Assembly (NCBI GenBank): GCA_029582265.1
Contig: CM055816.1
Coordinates: forward strand, 80,098,472 to 80,162,471
DNA: 64,000 nt
Direction of reading: 5' to 3'
DNA from: Zoroaster sp. YZ-2022
Taxonomy: Eukaryota; Echinodermata; Asteroidea; Forcipulatida; Zoroasteridae
Part shown: positions 1-8,749 of the stretch, piece after piece
Position numbering within the stretch: position 1 is the stretch's first letter
How the letters are laid out: every line of letters begins with the position of its first letter
Notes under the pieces: model-generated
The model's database searches: none
Told to the model about the DNA's origin: nothing
Seen by the model: the letters and a program-made list of their open reading frames with translations, nothing else
Program-made: the position numbers and the translations under genes

Positions 1-374
1 ATTAATAACATTTTTACGGCAATCTGAATAAGATGAAGTGTGGAAAAGCAACTCGTTGTGAGGGCAAAGTAAATGGCGCCCTCAAGAGTTGTACATTTCA
101 CGCATACGTACGTAATCAATCTAATTACCAAAGATATACGATCTTTGCTAATTATTTAGTAAAGTACATGTAGGCCTATGCCTATTATGGACTGTGATTG
201 TCACCCAAATTACCATACATTTCATAATTCTCTGCGTCTTTTAATGAACGTGAGTACAACCAATGAGTAGTTAATGTTCCTAGTTCATATTGCTCTATTT
301 CGATGTCTGTTGAATTACCAAGATACTAGTTTGTGACCTGTGGCTGTGTCCTAATTAGCGAACTTATTTGATAT
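1..374. repeat. Dispersed repeat, left end of duplication copy 1
   Basis: This stretch matches 37343-37733 almost base for base, and a more diverged relative is present at 5520-5780 and at 50590-50676 continued at 55203-55390. Shared landmarks are the words aatggcgccctcaagag, ttaatgttcctagttc and gtctgttgaattacc. No gene is visible. The repeat runs off the window, so its left end is unknown. Confidence 0.8.
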
Positions 375-1842
375 TTCCATTGCCCCACCAGTGTGGCACA
401 GACCTGTCCGTAGCCACATGTTGGTTCCATTGCCGCTACCAGCGGGATTTTGTAAATTCTTAGCGCTCAAATTGACAATATTTGCAACTATTTCGACACA
501 CTTGATACATTCTTACATGTTGAACTATCCCAGCGCCCCCAAAAATTGTGATTTTACTTACATTTATCGTCCATGTACGTAATTCGCCGCACTCGTGAAA
601 TGACGCACTGGCTTAGCATTTCTCGGAAAACTTACAAAACTATGGCGTATTTGGTTGCATAAACTTATCTAAGTCATACTTGTTACAAAAATAAAAATTA
701 CAGTGAAATTGTATGATTTACTGGAAAGTTGGTGCTTGTGAAAGTGGAAAAAGTTGTTTAACCACTGATTTTACTAGATACAAATAGGCTAGTAAGAGAT
801 TTACATGACCTCAATTTTTTTTCACGAACATCTGTGATTTTATTGTTCTATGCCGTCAACGAGCTATTGTCTATGGAAACCAAAAGATATGAATGCTTTG
901 CATTTGCAATGATTTTTTAAAGAAATACTGATCCTCAAAATGGACACATTCCTTAATATAGAAGAAGCGAACGAAGGCTAATTAATTCGTTGGTGTTTAT
1001 TTCGTCGGCAGTGGAAAATTATTGAGAAAATGAAACATTAATATCATGGTTATGAAAATAAATCTTTTATTTGACAAAATGTTAACATAATTTTTACACA
1101 TATCAAAGTTTTAAAGTACTTTTTGCAAAAATTTTAACCACCTTCCATTTTATTGGCCTTTCAAGAATATTGATTAAAAGTTTTGAGAGCTTCTCCAAAT
1201 TATACCATTTTATTTTAAAAATCTAGAACAATATTTTTATTTTCAAGATTAAAAACAATTTTACAACCATCTGGAATAAGATGAAACATGACTCAACTGT
1301 TTTTCTTCTTGGGTACATTTTCTGTGCCCCCATCAACTTTAACAGTTTGGGGGCGAGTCATTATACCAACATCAATTTTTTGATGACCACAATTCTGTGC
1401 GTCGCAAAAAACGGCGCTCAAGACGTCCACGCATATGATCATGCATTGAAATTCAGCATTTAACAAGAGAATCCTTCACTGAAACAAACTGAAACACCAA
1501 ACTGCTAATTTCATTTGTAATTACTGCCCAGTTGATTATATAACCTTAGGTGCGTCATTTAGGGTAAATTGAGGATATATTTTGTGAAATATCAGCCCGA
1601 AAATATTAACGTTACACGACGATCGGCAGTTTGCAGGTTTCAACAAGGGCGGCCATCTTGAATTTATGAAGAGAGGTCAACGGAAAAACATCTTGCGCGT
1701 GCAGTGTGTCAAGTGTGTCAAAATAGTTGCAAATATCGTCAATTTGAGCGCCAAGAATCTACAAAATCCCGCCGTTAGCGCCAGCGGCAATGAAACTAAC
1801 ATGTGGCAAGGATTCAGGTCCGTGCCACACAAGTGGGGCAAA
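375..1842. mobile_element. Foldback-type DNA element with long inverted repeats
   Basis: The first ~230 bases (from ccaccagtgtggcac) and the last ~230 bases (ending gtgccacacaagtgggg) are imperfect inverted copies of each other. The element is flanked by the 8-bp direct repeat TTTGATAT at 367-374 and 1843-1850. An 8-bp duplication fits hAT-like and TU-like foldback elements. The interior (about 610-1610) holds no long reading frame. Short open frames here look fortuitous. Other copies are 37734-40575 (same flanking duplication) and, interior only and inverted, 16449-17907. Confidence 0.82.
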
Positions 1843-1869
1843 TTTGATATCTGATTGTATGTGTATACT

Positions 1870-2126
1870 GGGGGTCATGCCTATGTTCCCTCAGCCCTAT
1901 GTTCCCTCAGCCCTATGTTCCCTCAATGCCTAACATTTTTTTAAAATCCAAATTAGGCCCTATGTTCCCTCAACCCTATGTTCCCTCAACCCTATGTTCC
2001 CTCAACCCTATGTTCCTCATCCCAAAATAGGGGAACATAGGGTCTATTTTGGGATGAGGGAACATAGGGCTGAGGGAACATAGGGCTGAGGGAACATAAG
2101 GCTGAGGGAACTTGAGTACGGTCCCC
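1870..2126. mobile_element. Small palindromic element built of 16-bp repeats
   Basis: A run of 16-bp units (ccctatgttccctcag) reads forward from about 1877 to 2015. The same unit reads in reverse from about 2030 to 2110, with a hairpin around tattttgggatgagg in the middle. The 8-bp direct repeat TGTATACT lies at 1862-1869 and 2127-2134. Copy 2 of the duplication (about 40600) has the single uninterrupted site, so this is an insertion in copy 1. Structure resembles a miniature TU or foldback element with minisatellite arms. Confidence 0.8.
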
Positions 2127-2179
2127 TGTATACTATGCACATTGTGCATGTATTCCTCATTGTAGTAGTACATGTACAT

Positions 2180-2975
2180 TGGAATCACAATCATCAGTGT
2201 GGTCAGCAATACACACACACAGTGCGTATAAGCCTGAGGTATCACTATGCTGTAAGTCTCACAATCAGCAGTGTGGTCAGCAATACACACACACACAGTG
2301 CGTATAAGCCTGAGGTATCACTAGGCTGTAAGTCTCACAATCAGCAGTGTGGTCAGCAATACACACACACAGTGCGTATAAGCCTGAGGTATCACTATGC
2401 TGTAAGTCTCACAATCAGCAGTTAGTGTGGTCAGCAATACACACACACAGTGCGTATAAGCCTGAGGTACATGTATCACTCGGCTGTTGAAGTCTCACAA
2501 TCAGCAGTGTGGTCAGCAATACACACACAGTGCGTATTTAGCCTGAGGTATCACTATGCTGTAAGTCTCACAATCAGCAGTGTGGTCAGCAATACACACA
2601 CACAGTGCGTATAAGCCTGAGGTATCACTAGGCTGTTGAAGTCTCACAATCAGCAGTGTGGTCAGCAATACACACACAGTGCGTATAAGCCTGAGGTATC
2701 ACTGTGCTGTTGAAGTCTCACAATCAGCAGTGTGGTCAGCAATACACACACACAGTGCGTATAAGCCTGAGGTATCACTGTGCTGTTGAAGTCTCACAAT
2801 CAGCAGTGTGGTCAGCAATACACACACACAGTGCGTATAAGCCTGAGGTATCACTGTGCTGTTGAAGTCTCACAATCAGCAGTGTGGTCAGCAATACACA
2901 CACACAGTGCGTATAAGCCTGAGGTATCACTGTGCTGTTTAAGTCTCACAATCAGCAGTGTGGTCAGCAATAAGC
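2180..2975 (+). repeat. 75-bp VNTR, about 10.5 units
   Basis: The word gtgtggtcagcaata recurs 11 times at intervals of about 74-80 bases, each followed by an (AC)n stretch and gtgcgtataagcctgagg. The last unit is truncated at cagcaataagcc. The equivalent position in copy 2 (40655-40760) has only about two units. The open frames across this array are repeat translations and not genes. Confidence 0.93.
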
Positions 2976-3340
2976 CTTATCGGAATTGAGCACGCAATGA
3001 ATTATAGGGGTTGGGTTTTTGGAAAAAAGTTGTAAACAAACGCACACGTTTGTGCACAAGAGGAGAAAGGTGATCGGCAAGAAGTTTTTACGTTTTATAG
3101 CAAAATTATGGAGAAAATTATTAAGAAATCAGTTAAATTATAAATAGAACATTTTAATAATTAACAAAATAATTTATTTTTTCTGCGGAAACTACACAAA
3201 TGGAGGAATTCTCAGCTGATTTCTGATCCCCGGGTGCGACGACTAATCATTTTTTTTCCTTCTAAAAAAGGGGGAAATTGCAGATACATTAATTTCAATG
3301 TATTTAAAAAACAAATTAAGCGCTGGTCAAACCGTGGGTA

Positions 3341-3740
3341 AACTCATAATAGATTAAAAATAATAATAATTATAAATTGGTTTGTGTCGGTCAAGGTAGT
3401 AGTACATACACAGGCACCCTTGACTCCAGCGTAAAATTAAAAACATAAATACAAAATAAATAAATAAATACAAGATTACTGCACCCAAAAATCAAAACAT
3501 TAAAAAAAAAAAATTAAAATCAAACAAAGTGCTACTTGAGACAAGAGAATATTATATTATCAAGAAACTATTATCTTATTCCTCATTGTACATGTAGTAC
3601 ATTAGGTACATTTTAGTAAACTCAGGATTTCCTCTATTTGGACTACAACACGTAACCCAGACACACCCAGTAAATAACATCAATACCATTGTCTGTACAA
3701 CTAGTCTCTGTGTTACCCTTTGAGTTATATCCCTTTAATT
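3341..3740. other. Copy-1-specific AT-rich segment
   Basis: This segment replaces 41133-41325 of copy 2. It begins with an (aat)n run near 3360 and includes gtgtcggtcaaggtagtag and an (aaat)n stretch near 3460. No coding potential is seen. It could be a LINE or SINE tail on the minus strand, but there is no diagnostic motif. Confidence 0.35.
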
Positions 3741-4192
3741 TAGTGAATGAACCCATCACTTCTTCACATGAAGCATGAGTGAACTGTTTTTTTCTTGGTT
3801 ACATTTTCTGTGCCCACATGCATAAACTTTTACAGTTTGGGGTGAGTCATTATACCAGCGTCATTGTGTTGATGACCACAATTCTGTGCATCTCAAAAAA
3901 CTGCTCAAGACGTCCATGCATAATTGATCTGGCATTTTACAAGAGTCAACATTTTACAAGAGAATCCTTCACTGAAACAACAAACTTGTAATTTCATTTG
4001 TAAGTGACCAGTTGATTATATAATTGTAGCCTTAGGTGCTTCAATTAGGGTACATGGGGGAGATGGGTTTTCTTGCCCTAACATCCTGTGGGAGGGGTAG
4101 GCAATAAAACCATAAATTACAATAACAAATATAAGACAACCATCTTTAAGTAGGCACTGCAGTGTAAAAACATTATTTTGATTCTTGCGTAA

Positions 4193-4500
4193 CCCTTGTG
4201 TGACTGCAAGGGTCAAAATCAGTCAAAAATGTTGACGTACTTGCCAAGGTATACATACATAGTGAAATTAACAGTCAAACACTGTCAAACCTTATGTGTA
4301 GTACATGTAAGTACATTTACAGGTCAAAATGGGTCGATCGTTTTTGACTGGTAAAAGCATTTTCTTGTATTGTTCATCAGGGTGGTCAGAATGACAGTCA
4401 AAACTGCCCATGTGTGCACATTTAGGTCAACAGTCAACACAGGCAGTTGTCTGGTTTTGACCACTATAGCCACTAAAGTTCAACTAAAGCACAAGGAGGG
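4193..4500. mobile_element. MITE flanked by GTAA/TTAA, loaded with GTCAAA words
   Basis: Ends are CCCTTGTG and CACAAGGAGGG, imperfect inverted repeats next to GTAA (4189-4192) and TTAA (4501-4504). The interior carries many copies of gtcaaa or its reverse complement, such as aacagtcaaacactgtcaaacc. The copy-2 equivalent is 41770-42062, flanked by ATAA and TTAA. A 4-bp TTAA-type site and CCC start suggest a piggyBac-like or Kolobok-like non-autonomous element. Confidence 0.55.
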
Positions 4501-5079
4501 TTAATGCATGGGTAACATAGTACTGCGCTTGAATTTTGTGGGAAATTGAAACTTTATAATTTATAATGATACAAGTGATGAATGTGTGCGGCATAGGCCT
4601 ACAACTTCAAAAGTAGTGAATCTGCATGTATGATGTGCTGAGGTTATTGCATTGGTTTCTTGATAATAATAACAGGCATTTATGTATAATACATGTACAT
4701 GTACCTTTCACATTATTATACTCCCTGGTAACCAGGCTATAAATCTTTCATATTATAACTATATCAGCTCCAGGGAATATTATTGTAGACAGGAAGCTAT
4801 TTTTAGTGCACAAGGGCTAATTCAAATACAACACCCATCTCTGCACGTACATGTACCAGGTACCAATTTTTGTTCTACGGTAAATAATTGCCTCTGTAAA
4901 AGGGTACACTCAACTATAATATTATGCAAAATGTATTCTAAAAATGAATTTTTGACTTTATTTTCCTTTAAAAAATCTTCCGTAACCATGAAATACTATT
5001 TTACAGGAAGGCTTTGCTTCTGAATTACTCCAAATACATTGTATGTACATGGTATTGCATCTGTGTGATTTCTTTACAG

Positions 5080-5221
5080 ATTTATAACAATGAGACCAAG
5101 GAAAAGAAAGATTAGTGAACTTTTTACACCAACTCCATTTGAAGAAGCAAGGAGATACTGTTCTTTGCAGGAAGATTCTGAAGGATTTGATCAATTGTAT
5201 CACATCAACAAAACTATACAT
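5080..5221 (+). CDS. Unrecognised 44-codon coding exon (copy 1)
   Basis: A pyrimidine stretch and acceptor (gatttctttacag) precede the exon at 5080, and the donor gtaagt follows at 5222. From the ATG at 5090 the frame is open for exactly 44 codons and ends in phase 0. The N-terminus is very basic (RPRKRK at residues 2-7), followed by SELFTPTPFEEAR and QEDSEGFDQLYH. The frame is also open upstream of the ATG, so this could be an internal exon. I recognise no family and see no partner exon nearby. The copy at 42625-42765 is frameshifted, so this version, if either, is functional. It lies inside repeat-rich duplicated DNA, so a captured gene fragment is a real alternative. Confidence 0.45.
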
Positions 5222-5275
5222 GTAAGTATTACATGTACCTTGCTCTGCTGGTACTACTTTATAAATTGTTTATAA

Positions 5276-5850
5276 TTTGATATAAATATTGAGTTACGCC
5301 ACTGATTATGAGAATTTGGCCTGGCCATCCTCCATGCCAAAACCGGTTTTATGTTTTAAAGAATATTGCAGCTAAAATAGTTATTTCCTAACGCAACAGA
5401 AAGTTGAAAAAGAAACTCAATGTTTGATCATATTGTGGTCATAACAAAAATAAATGTTTCAAAGTACTTTTTGCAAAATGTTAATCACCTTTCACATTAT
5501 TGGTCTTTCAAGAATTATTCATTAAACTTGTGAGGGTAAAGTAAATAGCGCCCTCAAGAGTCTGTACATATTCACCCTATACGTAAAAAATCATTCTAAT
5601 CACTTCGTAAAGTGTACATGTATGTGTATGTATTACCACAATTTTCCCAATTCCGAGCGTCTTATAATGAACGTGAGTACAACCAATGATTAGTTAATGT
5701 TCCTAGTTCCTAATACGTATTGCTCTATTTCCATGTCTGTTGAATTACCGAGATTTTAGCCTGGAATTTTGTGACCTAATTTGTAAACTTAGCCTTTGCC
5801 TAGGATCGTATGTGTATGCGCTCCTTCTGGCGTTGTGCATGTATTCCTCG
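5276..5850. repeat. Dispersed repeat preceding the MULE
   Basis: The block starts near tttgatataaatattgag and includes ctggccatcctccatg. It is matched by 50348-50676 plus 55203-55440, which is the same block split by a transposon, and more distantly by 36900-37740 and 1-374. No gene is visible. Confidence 0.8.
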
Positions 5851-5851
5851 A

Positions 5852-7316
5852 AGCAGGTCGTTTCGTACCCAAGTCGTTTCGTACCCAGTCAATTATGATG
5901 CACAAAGGAGATTAAGCCAGTCTTGCAAACCTGCTCCTGTGACATCGCCGACGTGCGGCATCATTCATAGACAAGTATCACGTTCCAAGGGATTAAGAAT
6001 GCGGTCCTTGCAATATCATGTTATCAAATTCAAAAAGCTTCTATTCCTTTTGTGTGAGGGAACCCATTGATCCAATTTCTATACTGCCCACTCCGGCGAG
6101 CACCACCTTGCACCTCATTAATACGGCGGTGTCTTTGATAAACTGAGGTTGGTCATCTTGAACTGAGCGTCTGGTTGGTTGATAGAATTATACTCAGGAT
6201 CCTTCTGAGGTCTATAAAAAGTCTCATCGAGCAGAATCTATCATTCTGTGTCAAGACAGGATTCCAGTCAAGTCAAGATTCAAGAACTTTCCAGCTCAAG
6301 TCAAGATTCAAGAACTTTCCAGCTCAAGATGCCTATCAAGTATCCTTGCCTCTTCTGTAAGAAGTCTGTTCGATCGAACCAGCACGCCTTCCAGTGTGAG
6401 CGCTGCCAGGGATGGCAGCATGTGGGCTGCAACTCTGGTTTTAGTCACCAGATAACCAAGGCCAAGGCTGACATCTTCAAATCAGCAGGGGCCATTGTTG
6501 AGGAAAGCTCAACCTGGAGCCCACGCGACTGGTCGGTGTTTATGAGAAGCATTCGCACAAACAACGACGTGGAGGGCTGGCAGGATGTCACACCGTCCCA
6601 TTCTACAACGTCGTCATGATCATGCTCCTGCATGCTGAATCCAGCTACGTTAACGTCCAGCTCAAGCTCGTAAAAGAGTCGAGACTGTGCCGGAACCAGC
6701 GGCGGATGTACCGGCAGGTTCAAGGAAAAATCTTCAAGTTGTGGGACGACTACCAAGCCCGCCGCCTCACAACATCGGGACTACTGGCAGCCTGCAAGTA
6801 CCTGGTCCAGCCCTGTAAGCCACAACAACAAGCCAACAACAAACAAACCGGTCCTTTTCAGGACCACCAATTCTATAAAGAGAGATTGATACCATGCATT
6901 AAGTGAAGAATAAAGACGGAAATAAATGTGTTTTTCTCCACAGGTTAAAAAAAAAATTATGCAAAGCAATTTTTTTTTCCGTTACTGTAAAAACAGTGCC
7001 AAACTGATCACAAAATTGATCACAAAATTGATCACTGATTGAAAATTGAAAAACAATCATAATAAAAAGAAATGCAAATAATGCAAATAATAGATTTCAT
7101 TATTAGATTTTATTTCATGCTGGGAATTGAATTTATTAAATCCAAGCTCAAAAAAAACAAACGAAACAAACGAAACAAACCGCAGCGACAACACATTTCC
7201 CGTGAACCCATCAACAGTGATTGACAGTCACATTGTTGTTCAATATAAAAGGACTTGGAACCCTTTGTTACTGTGCTATGAAGCCTGGGTACGAAACGAC
7301 TTGGGTACGAAACGAC
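5852..7316 (+). mobile_element. Internally deleted Mutator-like (MULE) element
   Basis: The left end carries two tandem copies of gtcgtttcgtaccca (5854-5890). The right end (7285-7316) carries the inverted form, tgggtacgaaacgac, also twice. Between them is a shortened MULE transposase relic (6329-6906). MULEs normally make 9-bp duplications, and I cannot see a convincing one, so the exact borders may be off by some bases. A decayed second copy lies at 55448-56750. Confidence 0.65.
6329..6906 (+). pseudogene. MULE transposase relic: zinc finger fused to C-terminus
   Basis: The ATG at 6329 opens a 96-codon frame ending at 6619. Residues 1-45 form a PHD/FLYWCH-like zinc finger with CLFC, QCERCQGWQH and GCN, as found at the N-terminus of many invertebrate MULE transposases. 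Then, without the catalytic middle, comes TNNDVEGW, which in full-length relatives lies near the C-terminus. A frameshift at about 6590-6620 moves the rest into another frame: LLHAESSYVNVQLKLV, KLWDDYQARRLTTSGLL, ending at 6906. AATAAA follows at 6909. The catalytic DDE region is absent, so this cannot be an active transposase. The family assignment is from remembered motif order and no search was run. Confidence 0.68.
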
Positions 7317-7327
7317 CGACATTCCTT

Positions 7328-7592
7328 TGGATATAGAAGATCCTTCAGTCCGTAGTAGTGGTCGCCAAATGTCGCTGATGTCCATAACCCACCCCAGACC
7401 GAGGGATCTCCTATATCCTAAGTCAACCACCCTCCTTCCCCCTGTGCTTGTTAACAACTGATTCAGTTCAGTGAGCACACACTCCTCTCCCCCAACCCCT
7501 AGGATCCTAGTCTCAACAGTTCTCGCCTGCGTGCCTCGACGAACTAATCCTCCAGCATCCTTTCATGGGATGATCCTCCAGCAGTCTACTTA
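7328..7592. repeat. Arm fragment of a foldback element
   Basis: The words ggatatagaagatcc and gatctcctatatcc, then cctaggatcctag and ctcgacgaactaatcctcc, recur in inverted order within 20160-20700 and partly at 42834-42942. It therefore looks like one arm of the foldback seen complete inside the 20020-23480 insertion. No coding capacity is apparent. Confidence 0.6.
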
Positions 7593-7593
7593 A

Positions 7594-8013
7594 CCCTAAC
7601 CACCCCACATCACACAAAATCCTCTATGAGGTATTGGAGCATTTTGGGTGATTGAGGAAGGATGCTATATATGTTCTGTGTTATTTTGGGTGATGCAGTA
7701 TGGTACATATATACCAACAAATGACATGACACTTTTACTGCAAAAACACCTGTGTCAATATCAGTTGACTGAGCCAACAAAAAAACAAAAACATGTATGT
7801 TTGTTCATAATAAAGTGATAAAGGCAAAGGGTACATGTACATGTATGTGTGATTTTGTGTGATTGAGGCAGTGGGCACCCTACACACGAAATACAGCACA
7901 ATATATTGGGTGATTTTGGAGTATTCAGGAACCTTCCAAATTTTATGAAGACATTTTGTAGCATTTTGTGTGATTGAGGATGCATCCTACCTAAAAGGGC
8001 CTGGGGGTTAGGG
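7594..8013. mobile_element. TTAA-flanked MITE with CCCTAACC ends
   Basis: The element begins CCCTAACCACC and ends GGGGGTTAGGG, with TTAA on both sides (7590-7593, 8014-8017). Inside, tttgggtgattgagg and similar words recur. A 246-bp relative is at 13168-13413, flanked by ATAA. The 4-bp site and CCC start resemble piggyBac-type non-autonomous elements. The CCCTAA at each end is only telomere-like by chance. Confidence 0.72.
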
Positions 8014-8075
8014 TTAAGCAGCAGCATTTTCCAGAGTCCATTTCCCGAGGGCGACGGAATACGACGAAAGTTTCC

Positions 8076-8575
8076 NNNNNNNNNNNNNNNNNNNNNNNNN
8101 NNNNNNNNNNNNNNNNNNNNNNNNNNNNNNNNNNNNNNNNNNNNNNNNNNNNNNNNNNNNNNNNNNNNNNNNNNNNNNNNNNNNNNNNNNNNNNNNNNNN
8201 NNNNNNNNNNNNNNNNNNNNNNNNNNNNNNNNNNNNNNNNNNNNNNNNNNNNNNNNNNNNNNNNNNNNNNNNNNNNNNNNNNNNNNNNNNNNNNNNNNNN
8301 NNNNNNNNNNNNNNNNNNNNNNNNNNNNNNNNNNNNNNNNNNNNNNNNNNNNNNNNNNNNNNNNNNNNNNNNNNNNNNNNNNNNNNNNNNNNNNNNNNNN
8401 NNNNNNNNNNNNNNNNNNNNNNNNNNNNNNNNNNNNNNNNNNNNNNNNNNNNNNNNNNNNNNNNNNNNNNNNNNNNNNNNNNNNNNNNNNNNNNNNNNNN
8501 NNNNNNNNNNNNNNNNNNNNNNNNNNNNNNNNNNNNNNNNNNNNNNNNNNNNNNNNNNNNNNNNNNNNNNNNNNN
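8076..8575. other. Assembly gap of 500 N
   Basis: Exactly 500 undetermined bases, a conventional scaffold gap size, so the true distance is unknown. It begins 15 bases before the DENR polyadenylation signal region when read on the minus strand. Confidence 0.99.
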
Positions 8576-8589
8576 TTAATAAAAAGGCG

Positions 8590-8595
8590 TTTATT
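8590..8595 (-). terminator. Polyadenylation signal of DENR
   Basis: On the minus strand AATAAA (gaaaataaacgcc) occurs about 155 bases after the DENR stop codon at 8750 and just before the gap. No other close match lies in the 3' UTR. Confidence 0.6.
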
Positions 8596-8749
8596 TTCAT
8601 CTCAGCCTCACTTTGGTTTTGTGATAAAGATCTATTTAGGAAACATGGTTGTGACAAGGTCGCAGTCAAACTTTTACAAGGTTTTAAGTAGCGCAAAGGT
8701 CTGACATCGTTGGATTTAACATGATGCATCTGATGGACAATCTTGAGTT

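Larger units (their letters stand above)
1..5270 (+). repeat. Copy 1 of a large duplication
   Basis: The order of features here is repeated at 37343-42828: dispersed repeat, foldback, VNTR, block 2976-3340, block 3741-5270. Differences are mainly insertions. Copy 1 has the palindromic element at 1870-2126, an expanded VNTR and a private 3341-3740 segment. Copy 2 has a nested foldback at 38029-39407 and a different segment at 41133-41325. Many one-base indels separate the copies. Confidence 0.88.

Noticed and set aside
2135..2989. Repetitive ORFs with VWSAIHTHS-like units
   Set aside because: These are translations of the 75-bp VNTR. The frame changes with the (AC)n length of each unit.
7594..8017. 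Telomere-like CCCTAA/TTAGGG at both ends of a 420-bp segment
   Set aside because: Only one or two units are present at each end, in inverted orientation beside TTAA. They are the terminal repeats of a MITE and not interstitial telomere.
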